A stretch of 64,000 nt of DNA from Herpetosiphon sp042688385 (GTDB lineage Bacteria > Chloroflexota > Chloroflexia > Chloroflexales > Herpetosiphonaceae): NCBI RefSeq assembly GCF_042688385.1, contig NZ_JBHUPY010000001.1, forward strand, positions 744,001 through 808,000. The letters run 5' to 3'. A program made the position numbers and the translations under genes. The number at the start of each line of letters is the position of its first letter. Position 1 is the stretch's first letter. The notes under the pieces were generated by a model. It saw only the letters and a list, made by a program, of their open reading frames with translations. It ran no database searches and was not told where the DNA came from. Below, piece by piece: positions 24,963 to 33,714 of the stretch.

Positions 24963-26591
24963 TTATTTGTGTTCGATCAGGGTGGTGCCGGTCATGGCTT
25001 CGGGCTTGGCTAAGCCTAGCAAATCGATGATTGTCGGGGCTAGGTCGGCCAAGCGGCCTCCAGTGCGCAGGCTAATCTGCTCACGGGTTAGGCCACTAGC
25101 TGGGTCGGCGACCAAAATACATGGCACAAGGTTGGTGGTGTGGGCGGTATGCGGGCCACCAGTTTGGGGGTCGATCATCTGCTCGGCATTGCCATGATCG
25201 GCGATTAAGATTGCTGCGCCGCCTTGAGCCACCACCGCTGGCACGACTTGGCCCAAGCAGCGATCGACGGTTTCACATGCCTTAATTACCGCCGGAATTA
25301 CCCCAGTGTGGCCGACCATATCGGGGTTGGCAAAGTTAACCACGAAGAAATCGTAGACTTGGCTATTAACCGCATCAAGCAATTTGGCGGCTACTTCTTC
25401 GGCGCTCATTTCTGGCTGAAGATCGTAGGTTGCCACTTTTGGCGAAGCTGCCATCACCCGATCTTCGCCTTCGAATGGCTCCTCGCGCCGACCATTCAAA
25501 AAGAAGGTGACGTGAGGGTATTTTTCGGTTTCGGCACTGTGATATTGGCGTTTGCCTGCATCGGCAATTACCTTGGCCAATGGCTCGGTAATGTAATGCG
25601 GCGGGTAGGCAATCGCATATGGGAAGGTCGCATCATACTGGGTCATGGTGACATAATGCAAATTTGCCAATTGCTCAGGCCGTTGCCAAATGCTGGTTGG
25701 CAGTTGCAAGCCTTGCTCAGCTTGGTTGGCATACCATTCTTGCACCATGGTGTTGAAATCGGGCTGCATCAAGGCACGCGTAATTTGGCGCACCCGATCG
25801 GCGCGGAAATTGAAACAAATCACCACATCGCCAGCACTAATGCGTGGTAAGGCTACGCCTGCTGCATCAGTAATCACGGTTGCTTCAATAAACTCATCGC
25901 CGCGTGCATCGCGCAAATACGATTGCTCGATTGCAGTGATCGGATCGCTGGCGAAGTGACCAACGCCCTCGACCATGGCTGCATAGGCAGCGCCGACCCG
26001 CTCCCAGCGTTTATCGCGATCCATCGCAAAATAACGGCCAATCACGCTTGCCACTTGGCCTACGCCGATTTGAGCAATCGTTTGTTGCAGCTCGCGCATA
26101 TAACCAAGCCCACTTTGTGGCAAGGTGTCGCGGCCATCCATAAAGGCGTGAATGTAGGTGTTGGTGACCCCTTGCTGGGCCATCAATTGTAACAAACCAG
26201 CCAAGTGAATATCGTAGGCATGCACGCCGCCGCGGCCAATCAGGCCGATTAAGTGCATGTTGGTGCCACGTTCTTTGACGATTTGCACCGCTTCAAGAAA
26301 GGCAGGATTTTCAAAAAACTCACCAGCTTTGATCGACTCGCTGATTCGAGTCGAATCTTGATAGACGACCAAGCCAGCCCCGATATTTAGGTGACCGACT
26401 TCGCTATTGCCAATTTGGCCTTCGGGCAAGCCCACATCAAGGCCAGAAGCATGGAGTTGGGTTGTGGGGCAGGTTGCCATCCAATGATCAACATTGGGAG
26501 TGTTGGCTAAACTAACGCCGTTGCCAGGGCTAGCAGGTGCCAAACCCCAACCATCCATTATGGCTAACAACACAGGACGCGGTGTTGTCAT
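24963..26591 (-). CDS. gpmI: 2,3-bisphosphoglycerate-independent phosphoglycerate mutase
   Basis: GpmI interconverts 3- and 2-phosphoglycerate in glycolysis using two Mn ions. The 542-residue length fits. Visible sites are LAIMDGWG (first metal), GNSEVGHLNIGAG with the catalytic Ser, GRGGVHAYDIH, FMDGRDTLP, FNFRADRVRQ, NFANPDMVGHTG, and IADHGNAEQM (metal His). AAGGAG stands before the ATG. The gene lies between two REPIN-like elements and appears to be transcribed alone. Confidence 0.97.
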   Translation of the reverse strand: MTTPRPVLLAIMDGWGLAPASPGNGVSLANTPNVDHWMATCPTTQLHASGLDVGLPEGQIGNSEVGHLNIGAGLVVYQDSTRISESIKAGEFFENPAFLEAVQIVKERGTNMHLIGLIGRGGVHAYDIHLAGLLQLMAQQGVTNTYIHAFMDGRDTLPQSGLGYMRELQQTIAQIGVGQVASVIGRYFAMDRDKRWERVGAAYAAMVEGVGHFASDPITAIEQSYLRDARGDEFIEATVITDAAGVALPRISAGDVVICFNFRADRVRQITRALMQPDFNTMVQEWYANQAEQGLQLPTSIWQRPEQLANLHYVTMTQYDATFPYAIAYPPHYITEPLAKVIADAGKRQYHSAETEKYPHVTFFLNGRREEPFEGEDRVMAASPKVATYDLQPEMSAEEVAAKLLDAVNSQVYDFFVVNFANPDMVGHTGVIPAVIKACETVDRCLGQVVPAVVAQGGAAILIADHGNAEQMIDPQTGGPHTAHTTNLVPCILVADPASGLTREQISLRTGGRLADLAPTIIDLLGLAKPEAMTGTTLIEHK

Positions 26592-26768
26592 GATGACTCC
26601 TTGTAAACGTTAACATGTTGGCTCTATTTAACGAGAAAAGCCCAAAAAGTGCAAGTAGCAAAGGCTTCACCTGCGATGAGCATCCAAAAACGGAAGCGTA
26701 GGGGGCGGTTGTTGGGGATTCGGGGACTCTTACAAGGGTAGGTTTAAAAAAAGTGTGGTGATCAAACA

Positions 26769-26906
26769 TTCCCTCATCCCCCAGCCCCCTCGCCCACGAA
26801 AACGCGGGCGAGGGGGAGCATCCGTGGTTCACCAAGGAATTGCGCAAGAACCACGCATTTAAAGCCCCTCGCCCGCGCCACGGGAGAGGGGTTGGGGTGC
26901 GGGGAT
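26769..26906. repeat. REPIN-like double-hairpin element, copy 2, in a 320-bp gene-free stretch
   Basis: CCCCCTCGCCC pairs with GGGCGAGGGGG at the left, and CCCCTCGCCC/GGGAGAGGGG arms form the right hairpin. The core, GGAATTGCGCAAGAACCACG, recurs in inverted orientation in copy 3 with few changes. It reaches the stop codon region of the gene ending at 26913. The remaining bases from 26592 to 26768 contain the gpmI upstream region and no visible gene. Confidence 0.7.
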
Positions 26907-26912
26907 CGCTGT

Positions 26913-27464
26913 TTAGCGTTTGATATTGATATAGCGAATTTTCCAACCGGATTCTAGGCGATTAAATTGCACATCGTAGGTGCCTGTTCCATCGGTATAA
27001 TTGAGCGTGCCTGCAATGCCGAGCGTTGTCGTTTGGTCAGTACCAGTATTGGCTGCTGGTGAGGCAAAATCGTCGCTAACGCTCGTATAGCCTTCGAACA
27101 ACTCGCGTTGGCTAAGCAACTTCGTTAATTGCTCATCACTCACGATCGAGCTATCAACAAACGCTTTCGCTGCATTAATATCATTCGCAGCCCCAGCTTT
27201 CATAAAGCCATCAAGGGTTGCTTTGACATCATCTACTTCGCCCGCAATAAGTCTATAGGCTACAAAACCAATCCCTACACACAACAGTAAGGCGACAATT
27301 ACCCCGATAATGCCAAATTTCAAGCAGCCGCCACGCTTTTGGGGCTGTGGTGGATAGCCATAGGGTTGTTGCGGTGGATAACCCGGTTGTTGCGGTGGGT
27401 AGACTGGCTGTTGTGGCGGATAGTTCTGCTGCGGCTGTTGACCATATGGTGGTTGATTGCTCAC
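26913..27464 (-). CDS. proline-rich single-TM protein with a small external domain (DUF4878-like)
   Basis: The 183-residue protein has a Pro/Gln/Tyr-rich N-terminal tail (repeated YPPQQP, about residues 3-45), a KRGGCLKFG motif, one membrane helix (IIGVIVALLLCVGIGFVAYRL), then about 115 external residues: VKATLDGFMKAGAANDINAAKAFVDSS, a spacer, and a beta-rich end TYDVQFNRLESGWKIRYINIKR. The last part has the cystatin-like/NTF2-like look of DUF4878 domains. The start is a GTG at 27464 with GGAGGT six bases upstream; a longer frame has no SD. The N-terminal tail is similar in style to the zinc-ribbon protein at 14.4 kb. Confidence 0.7.
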   Translation of the reverse strand: MSNQPPYGQQPQQNYPPQQPVYPPQQPGYPPQQPYGYPPQPQKRGGCLKFGIIGVIVALLLCVGIGFVAYRLIAGEVDDVKATLDGFMKAGAANDINAAKAFVDSSIVSDEQLTKLLSQRELFEGYTSVSDDFASPAANTGTDQTTTLGIAGTLNYTDGTGTYDVQFNRLESGWKIRYINIKR

Positions 27465-27556
27465 AAAATACCTCCAAAGAACACACAAACTTTAACGAGT
27501 AGTATAGATGCTAGCTTGGTTGCTGAGAAGAGCAAGAATCATGCGCGAATCGCCGA

Positions 27557-27591
27557 TCAAAAAATGACACTCCGCAGTAGTACGGAGTGCC
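27557..27591 (-). terminator. Rho-independent terminator of the nucleoside importer operon
   Basis: 27568-27574 and 27583-27589 pair, extended by flanking bases. On the minus strand the stem is followed by ATTTTTTG. It lies 26 bases after the last permease gene. Confidence 0.8.
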
Positions 27592-27616
27592 ATTCCAGAA
27601 AGTTGCGTTGCGTTGA

Positions 27617-28954
27617 TTATTTTTCGTAGACTTTGCCCGATGCTGCTGGTGGCTTGGCCCGCCCAATCACCCCTGCCAACACAATCAGCGTTACCACATA
27701 TGGTAACATCTGCATAAATTGGGAAGGCAAATCGAAATTGTAGGCCTGTACTTTGAGCTGCAAGGCATCTGCTGATGAGAACAGCAACGAGCCACCAAAG
27801 GCCCCAATTGGGTTCCACTTGCCGAAGATCATCGCCGCCAACGAGATAAAGCCTTGGCCGTTGGTCATGCCATCGTCAAAGCCAAACGAGCCTTCGAGCG
27901 AGAACCAAGCGCCTGCAACCCCGGCAATCATCCCGCCAATAATCACGTTGCGATAGCGCATGCGATTGACGTTGATCCCCACCGTATCGGCAGCTTTGGG
28001 GTGTTCGCCAATGGCACGAGTTCGCAAGCCCCACACGGTGCGAAACAGGAAGAAGTTCAAGCCAATCACCATCAGAATCATCAAATAGGTGATTGGTTTG
28101 TGGTCAAACAAAATCGGTCCAAGCAACGGAATATCTGCCAGCGGGCCAAGCGGCATTTGCGGCAAGCCAGCCCGTAATGGCGATTCGAATTTCAACAGGA
28201 AGTTGGTGCGGGTAAAGCCCGTAATCCCAACTGCCATAATGTTGATCACCGTACCGCTAATTACTTGGTCGACTTTGAAGCGAATTGAGAGCCAAGCATG
28301 CAAGGCTGCCATCATGCCGCCAGTCAAAATCGCCCCAAAAATCCCGATGATCAAGGGCAGCCAAACGACCCCTTTGACCACGTTTTCTGGCAACGATTCG
28401 CCGTAGATCATGCGGGCCGAGATTGCTGCCGCAGCATAGCCAAAACAGGCTGCTGTTAGCATCATGCCTTCGATCCCGATGTTGACCACGCCCGAGCGCT
28501 CACAGACAATCCCCGCCAGCGCGCCGATTGCGATGGGCGTGCCAAGCCGTACCACCCGCGAGAGCGTATCCGAGAGATCAACGCTGTTATTGGCTACCGC
28601 CCAGAGCAGAATCGAGAAAAAGCCAAAGCCAATGACGCTGCTCATATAGGGTGCAACCCAACCGCGTTCTGGGTTCTTGGCGATGAGCGTGCCGCCGACC
28701 AGAATCAACGCTCCACAAATCAAACTAATCGTGATCATCGTGGGTAGCTCGATTGCGGCGACTGGCGGTGCTTTGGGATCTTCCTTCAACTTCGCACTAT
28801 CGGGAATCCGAATTGTGCTCGTGAAATCCCAAATTGATTGAATTTTGCTGGTTTCAGTGATTTTATTGCCGAGGCTGTTATTGACTGCAAAAAGCAGCAC
28901 AATCGCAATGAAAATTCCTAACAGCCCGACCCCACGTGCGCGTGTAAATTTCAT
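27617..28954 (-). CDS. BMP-family ABC importer, permease 2
   Basis: This 445-residue inner-membrane protein belongs to the BPD_transp_2 permeases of the simple-sugar/nucleoside group (YufQ/NupQ-like). The conserved core is RLGTPIAIGALAGIVCERSGVVNIGIEGMML, with a later GLRTRAIGEHPKAADTVGINV (coupling-helix region) and SLEGSFGFDDGMTNGQGFISLAAMIFGKWNPIGAFGGSLLF. An N-terminal helix and about 50 residues of loop precede the core, longer than in Bacillus homologues. It pairs with the permease encoded just upstream. It is the last gene before the terminator. Confidence 0.92.
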   Translation of the reverse strand: MKFTRARGVGLLGIFIAIVLLFAVNNSLGNKITETSKIQSIWDFTSTIRIPDSAKLKEDPKAPPVAAIELPTMITISLICGALILVGGTLIAKNPERGWVAPYMSSVIGFGFFSILLWAVANNSVDLSDTLSRVVRLGTPIAIGALAGIVCERSGVVNIGIEGMMLTAACFGYAAAAISARMIYGESLPENVVKGVVWLPLIIGIFGAILTGGMMAALHAWLSIRFKVDQVISGTVINIMAVGITGFTRTNFLLKFESPLRAGLPQMPLGPLADIPLLGPILFDHKPITYLMILMVIGLNFFLFRTVWGLRTRAIGEHPKAADTVGINVNRMRYRNVIIGGMIAGVAGAWFSLEGSFGFDDGMTNGQGFISLAAMIFGKWNPIGAFGGSLLFSSADALQLKVQAYNFDLPSQFMQMLPYVVTLIVLAGVIGRAKPPAASGKVYEK

Positions 28955-29002
28955 ACAAATCCACCGTAAAGGTTAAATAATTCAAGAGCGACGACGCTGG
29001 CG

Positions 29003-30331
29003 CTATTTACCCCAGCTACGGTTAAACGTGATTTTGCCACCTTCAGCTTGCTTGATGCGATAAATCCAGCGCACAATTTGGTCGGCAGCAATAAACATAA
29101 TCACTAAAGCTTGAATAATTTGAATTAGGTTGATCGAAATCCCAGTATTGACTTGCATCGCGCCTGCGCCAGTGCGTAACGCACCCCAGAACAGCGCTGC
29201 CGGAACAATTGCAATTGGGTTGCTCTTGGCCAACAAGGCAATTGCCAAGCTATCAAAGCCCAAGCCGCTGGAGAACACAGCTTTGAGGTTGTATTCCAAA
29301 CCAATCACTTGGCTTGTGCCTGCCAGCCCTGCCAATGCGCCCGAAAGGCCCATTGCGCCAACGACCGTGCCGGTGATGCTCATGCCAGCATAGCGAGCTG
29401 CTTCTGGGTTTTCGCCCACGGTTTTAATTTCAAAGCCCTTAGGCGTGCGGTTCATCAACCACCAAATAAAGCCAACCATCAAAAACGCCAACACAATCCC
29501 CATGTGAATCCGTAGATCCCATGTGCTGCTGGTGGTGGTGAACAAACGTGGGTACGCTTGGCCACCAGTGAGGCTGGGGTCGGTGGCTTTGCTGATAATT
29601 CGTGGCAAAGCGGCATTTTCGTGGATAAATGGTGTGCGTTGCAAGGTGGCGCTGCGATCTTTCATCACGCCATTGATCAAATAATCCATCACTTGCAAGG
29701 CAATATAGTTGAGCATAATCGTGGTAATAACTTCGTGCGCGCCAGTTTTGGCCCTGAGATAGCCCGGGATAATCCCCCACAGCCCGCCAGCGATGACCCC
29801 AGCCAGCAAAGCAGCTGGCAAGTGAATGATTGCTGGCAGCGAGGCAACCCCAAACCATTGCGGCATAAATGCGGCAACTGCGACACTACCAAGTGCGCCC
29901 ATTAGCAATTGGCCTTCGGCCCCAACGTTGAACAAGCCCGCTTTGAAGGTGACCGCCACAGCCAAACCTGCCAAAATGTAGGGTGTTGATTCAACCAAGG
30001 TATTGCTAATGGCCACCGGAATTGTACTTGGTTCAGTCCAATCGCCAAATGCGCCCGAGAACAAACCAGTGAATGCGCTCAATGTCACGCGGAGCCGTTC
30101 AGGGATGGTGCTAAAAAACCAATCGCTGCGGCTGCCATAAATATTCAGATCAAAGGCTGGCAGTTTGTTGCCAGGAATCGAAACAAACACGATCACTGCG
30201 CCGATTAACACTGCGGTCAAAATTGCCAACAGCGGCACAATCGCTTCGTTGAGCCAGCCAAAGCGCCGTTTGCTGGGCTGCGGCTCAGTGGTTTTCTTAG
30301 TTTCAGCGGGGGCTTGTTGCTCATTCGCCAT
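29003..30331 (-). CDS. BMP-family ABC importer, permease 1
   Basis: The 442-residue permease is of the YufP/NupP type. About ten hydrophobic helices are visible. Diagnostic blocks are ISNTLVESTPYILAGLAVAVTFKAGLFNVGAEGQLLMGAL, IPGYLRAKTGAHEVITTIMLNYIALQVMDYLI, GFEIKTVGENPEAARYAGMSI (coupling region) and LGFDSLAIALLAKSNP. The first 25 residues are a charged cytoplasmic tail (QQAPAETKKTTEPQPSKRR). The start overlaps the ATPase stop by 11 bases, with AGGAG ahead of the ATG. Confidence 0.93.
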   Translation of the reverse strand: MANEQQAPAETKKTTEPQPSKRRFGWLNEAIVPLLAILTAVLIGAVIVFVSIPGNKLPAFDLNIYGSRSDWFFSTIPERLRVTLSAFTGLFSGAFGDWTEPSTIPVAISNTLVESTPYILAGLAVAVTFKAGLFNVGAEGQLLMGALGSVAVAAFMPQWFGVASLPAIIHLPAALLAGVIAGGLWGIIPGYLRAKTGAHEVITTIMLNYIALQVMDYLINGVMKDRSATLQRTPFIHENAALPRIISKATDPSLTGGQAYPRLFTTTSSTWDLRIHMGIVLAFLMVGFIWWLMNRTPKGFEIKTVGENPEAARYAGMSITGTVVGAMGLSGALAGLAGTSQVIGLEYNLKAVFSSGLGFDSLAIALLAKSNPIAIVPAALFWGALRTGAGAMQVNTGISINLIQIIQALVIMFIAADQIVRWIYRIKQAEGGKITFNRSWGK

Positions 30332-31856
30332 TGGGTTGCTCCTGAATACCGGCCATCAACAGGCCAACGCGCTCGCGCGTAGCTTCGGCAATCGGGAGAA
30401 TGCCAACTATTTTGCCGTGGTACATCACAGCAACGCGGTCGGCTAAGGCCAGAACTTCATCAAGCTCTGCCGAAACCAATAAGACCGCCAGCCCTGCATC
30501 GCGCTGTTTAATAATTTGATTGTGAATAAATTCGATCGAGCCAACGTCAATCCCCCGCGTCGGTTGCGACGCAATCAGCAAGCGATTTTCGCGGGTAAAT
30601 TCACGGGCAACAATAATTTTTTGTTGATTACCACCTGAGAGCGAGCCAGCAGTTGTGGTTGCGCTGGGCGTGCGCACATCAAAGGTTTCAATCAATTCTT
30701 TGGCATTTTCGTCAATCGCTTGGTCGTTAAAGGTCAAACCTTTGGTAAATGGTGGTTTGTAGTAGGTTGAAAGCACCAAATTATCACGGATGCTATAGCC
30801 AAGCACCAAGCCTGTACCTTTGCGATCTTCGGGAATGTAGGCCACGCCTTGTTCAGTAATCGAGCGCGGCGGGCGATTGGTAATATCCTTGCCAAGCAAC
30901 TCAATCGAGCCACTCGGTAAGGCTTGCAAGCCCGTAATCGCCTCGACCAACTCAGTTTGGCCGTTGCCTTGCACGCCAGCAATCCCCAGCACTTCACCTG
31001 CATGGACATCAATGGAAACATCATCAAGCACGGTGAGGCCGCGATCGTCACGCAGATTGAGGTTACGTACTTTCAGCACCACATCGCCAGGGTTGGCCGC
31101 AGTTTTATCAACTTTCAAGACAACATCGCGACCTACCATCAGCGCTGCTAATTGACCTTCGCTGGCAGTTTTGGGGTCGGCATCGCCAACAACCTTACCC
31201 CGACGCAAGACGGTAATTCGGTCGGCAACTTCGCGCACTTCGCGCAATTTGTGGGTAATAAAAATCAGCGCCTTGCCCTTATCAGCCAATTCGCGCATCA
31301 CCCGAAAGAGGTCATCGGCCTCTTGGGGCGTCAATACAGCGGTTGGTTCATCGAGAATCAACATATTGACATTGCGATAAAGCGCCTTCAAAATCTCGAC
31401 CCGTTGCTGAACACCAACTGGCAGGTCGCCGACGATCGCATCTGGTGGCACGGCCAAGCCATATTGCTCGGAAAGCTCGCGCACTCGTTGGCTGGCTTCC
31501 TTGGCATTTAACATTGGGCCTTTGCGTAATTCGGTGCCAAGAATAATGTTCTCAGTGACGGTTAGGGTATCGACGAGGGCATATTCTTGGTGAACCATGC
31601 CTAAACCAAGCCCAATTGCATCAGCAGGATTCTTGATCTTGGCCAACTTGCCATTAATCAAAATCTCGCCTTCATCGGGATCGTAGAGGCCATACAAGAT
31701 GTTCATGAGGGTGGATTTACCCGCGCCATTTTCACCAAGGAAGGCGTGGATTTCACCGGGGAGCAGGGTAAAAGAAATATGGTCGTTGGCCAAAACCCCG
31801 GGGAATTGCTTGGTGATATTGCGGACTTCCAACGCAGGTACGACGTTCGCGGTCAC
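30321..31856 (-). CDS. BMP-family ABC importer, ATPase with two nucleotide-binding domains
   Basis: The 511-residue protein has two ABC domains in tandem, like YufO/RbsA. The first has an intact Walker A, GENGAGKST, and Walker B, LILDEPTAVL, but a changed signature, LPVGVQQ. The second has a changed Walker A, GVQGNGQTE, an intact signature, LSGGNQQKI, and a diverged Walker B, LLIASQPTRGID. Such complementary degeneracy is normal in this family and leaves one composite active site. It powers uptake with the two permeases downstream. The start is a GTG with AGGAG six bases upstream. Confidence 0.94.
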   Translation of the reverse strand: MTANVVPALEVRNITKQFPGVLANDHISFTLLPGEIHAFLGENGAGKSTLMNILYGLYDPDEGEILINGKLAKIKNPADAIGLGLGMVHQEYALVDTLTVTENIILGTELRKGPMLNAKEASQRVRELSEQYGLAVPPDAIVGDLPVGVQQRVEILKALYRNVNMLILDEPTAVLTPQEADDLFRVMRELADKGKALIFITHKLREVREVADRITVLRRGKVVGDADPKTASEGQLAALMVGRDVVLKVDKTAANPGDVVLKVRNLNLRDDRGLTVLDDVSIDVHAGEVLGIAGVQGNGQTELVEAITGLQALPSGSIELLGKDITNRPPRSITEQGVAYIPEDRKGTGLVLGYSIRDNLVLSTYYKPPFTKGLTFNDQAIDENAKELIETFDVRTPSATTTAGSLSGGNQQKIIVAREFTRENRLLIASQPTRGIDVGSIEFIHNQIIKQRDAGLAVLLVSAELDEVLALADRVAVMYHGKIVGILPIAEATRERVGLLMAGIQEQPNGE

Positions 31857-31995
31857 ACAAGACTCCTAGTTAATCAAAAAGAGGCAGCATTGCCTCAAAT
31901 ATGCAGAACAACCACGTTGTTGGCTGCCAAAAATCTGGCCAAACGTGTGCTTGGTTGTTCGAGTTGCTGTGTTTCGATGCTGTGATAATACCACA

Positions 31996-32034
31996 CAAAA
32001 GTAAAAGGGCTGCGTCATTGCTAACGCAGCCCTT
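31996..32034 (-). terminator. strong terminator directly after the BMP binding-protein gene
   Basis: 32005-32015 and 32024-32034 form a perfect 11-bp stem; on the minus strand TTTTACTTTTG follows. It lies between the binding protein and the ATPase, so it probably lowers expression of the membrane parts relative to the binding protein. Confidence 0.8.
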
Positions 32035-32062
32035 CCACGGGTTTGTGCCTTGCGGCAACAAA

Positions 32063-33220
32063 TTAGTTCAAGGTAACGCCGGTTTTGATCGAACCATCGG
32101 CCAAGCCCTTCTTGATTTCGTCAAGTTTGGCTTTAGCGTCTGCTGGCAAGGCTGATTCTGCATCGTGGAATGGAGCGTAGTCGATCCCGCCGTTAGCAGC
32201 GTTACCGAAGTATACGCCACCTTCGAACTTGCCATCGACAACTTCCTTGACGACTTCGAACACAGCGTTGTCAACGCGCTTCATAGCGCTGGTGATCAAC
32301 TTAGGAGCTGGACCTTTTTTGAAGGTGGTGTTGTATTCGTCTTGGTCAACGCCAATCACGAATACATCGTTGTCAGCAGCGGTCTTGATTGCACCTGAGC
32401 CAGTTTGGCCACCAGCACCGAAGATTACGTCTGCGCCTTCAGCAATTTGGGTCTTGGCAGCTTCGCCGCCAGCGGTTGGGTCGGTGAATGAGTCGATGTA
32501 AACAGTCATAACTTGGATGTCGGGGTTGACGTATTTAGCGCCAGCTTCGTAGCCAAGCACGAACTTCTTGACCGCAGGAACTTGTTCCTTACCGCCAACT
32601 GCACCGATTTTGCCGCTCTTTGAAACCATTGCGGCCAAAGCGCCACCGATGAATGCTGATTCGTCTTCTGAGAAGACCAAGCCCTTGACGTTGGCCAATG
32701 CTGGTTCGTAAGCGAAGTCAACAATAGCAAACTTCAAATCTGGGTACTTGGCAGCAGCAGCCTTGATTGCATCGCCCATCAAGAAGCCTACGCCGATGAT
32801 CAAATCGTAGCCTTGGCTCGCGAATTGTTCAATGTTCTTTTCGTAGTCTTTGGGATCGATGGTTTCGATGTAGTCGATCTTCACGCCAAGTTCGGTTTCG
32901 GCCCGTTTCAAGCCTTCGAACGCGAATTGGTTGAAGGTACCGTCATCAACTTTACCAACATCGGTTACCAAACCGATTTTGATTTCGCTGGTTGCGCCGC
33001 CGCCAGTGGTTGCTTCGGCGGTTGCTACCGTGGTTGCCGCAGCGGTTGCTTCGGGTGCAGCGGTTGGCTGGGCTTCGGCTGAGGTTGCGGTTGCCGCAGC
33101 TTCAGCACTGGTTGCCGTAGCTGCTGGAGCGGTGGTTGCCGCGGTTTCGGTGCCACAAGCAGCCAAAACTGGAACCATCAAAACCAACAACATCATGAAC
33201 GCAATAATGCGTTTGTTCAT
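32063..33220 (-). CDS. BMP-family nucleoside-binding lipoprotein
   Basis: The 385-residue lipoprotein has MNKRIIAFMMLLVLMVPVLAAC (lipobox LAAC, Cys at 22). Residues ~25-75 are an Ala/Thr/Glu-rich spacer that would hold the binding domain off the membrane. The BMP domain follows: IKIGLVTDVGKVDDGTFNQFAFEGL, YDLIIGVGFLMGDAIKAAA, DESAFIGGALAAMVSKSGKIGAVGG, FGAGGQTGSGAIKTA, VIGVDQDEYNT. PnrA/BmpA-type proteins bind purine nucleosides. It is the first gene of the importer operon. Confidence 0.93.
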   Translation of the reverse strand: MNKRIIAFMMLLVLMVPVLAACGTETAATTAPAATATSAEAAATATSAEAQPTAAPEATAAATTVATAEATTGGGATSEIKIGLVTDVGKVDDGTFNQFAFEGLKRAETELGVKIDYIETIDPKDYEKNIEQFASQGYDLIIGVGFLMGDAIKAAAAKYPDLKFAIVDFAYEPALANVKGLVFSEDESAFIGGALAAMVSKSGKIGAVGGKEQVPAVKKFVLGYEAGAKYVNPDIQVMTVYIDSFTDPTAGGEAAKTQIAEGADVIFGAGGQTGSGAIKTAADNDVFVIGVDQDEYNTTFKKGPAPKLITSAMKRVDNAVFEVVKEVVDGKFEGGVYFGNAANGGIDYAPFHDAESALPADAKAKLDEIKKGLADGSIKTGVTLN

Positions 33221-33221
33221 G

Positions 33222-33234
33222 GGAGGACTCCTCC
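33222..33234 (-). promoter_or_regulatory. palindromic Shine-Dalgarno of the binding-protein gene
   Basis: The SD region reads GGAGGAGTCCTCC on the minus strand, a palindrome ending just before the ATG. The GGAGG can pair with the CCTCC three bases later, which could hide the SD in a small hairpin. Confidence 0.5.
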
Positions 33235-33267
33235 TAAATAAAAGTGTATCTGTAGCTCCCCTAAAAT

Positions 33268-33319
33268 CATGTCACCCGCAGTGCGTGGGGAATGATGACA
33301 TGCATCGGCGTTGATTATA
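33268..33319 (-). promoter_or_regulatory. predicted promoter and leader hairpin of the nucleoside importer operon
   Basis: On the minus strand TGT-TATAAT (the -10 at 33314-33319) is an extended -10 without a good -35. The leader then contains a stem with 7-bp perfect arms (33268-33274 with 33296-33302) and a GC-rich interior. It does not match the purine riboswitch consensus. Confidence 0.4.
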
Positions 33320-33330
33320 ACATAACCCGC

Positions 33331-33665
33331 TATCAAGGATGAAGGATGAAGGATGAAGGCAGAACATAGAACATAAGGCAGAAATCAAAAGTCAGAAGTC
33401 AAAAATCAAAAATCAAAAGCCAACAGCCCATAGTCACACTTCATGTTTCGCAATCGTTTAGAATTAGGCCCAAAGCAATGCAGTATAGTAAAGAGCATAA
33501 GGATGAGGGGTCAGGGGTCGGGGATGAGGCGCTAGGTGCGCAGCATAATCCTCATAATCTGTGCCAATCTGTGGCAAAACGGGCCTTCGCGATCTTCGTG
33601 CCCTTCGTGACCAAGAAATCCTTCGCGCTCTTCGCGTGCTTCGCGGTTTCAAACTTTATATCTGC
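33331..33665. repeat. composite intergenic repeat island
   Basis: In the 494-bp gap before the oxidoreductase gene lie GGATGAAGGATGAAGG (33337 on), AGTCAGAAGTC/AATCAAAAATC modules (33378-33422), GGATGAGGGGTCAGGGGTC (33501-33520), CTGTGCCAATCTGTGGC (33560-33576, the inverse of a module at 6630) and CTTCGTG/CTTCGCG series (33585-33650). No gene is visible in it. Confidence 0.75.
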
Positions 33666-33714
33666 GTGGGTTACTGACCTCTAGGCCCTGATCCTTTGCT
33701 AATAAGGAGCTTGC

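Noticed and set aside
26530..26946. Frame of 138 codons over the REPIN-like element upstream of gpmI
   Set aside because: Its middle part is the translated repeat and resembles a frame at the 35-kb copy only because the DNA is repeated.
33221..33320. Purine riboswitch before the nucleoside importer
   Set aside because: The conserved loop and junction bases of the purine aptamer are not present in the leader, although a stem is.
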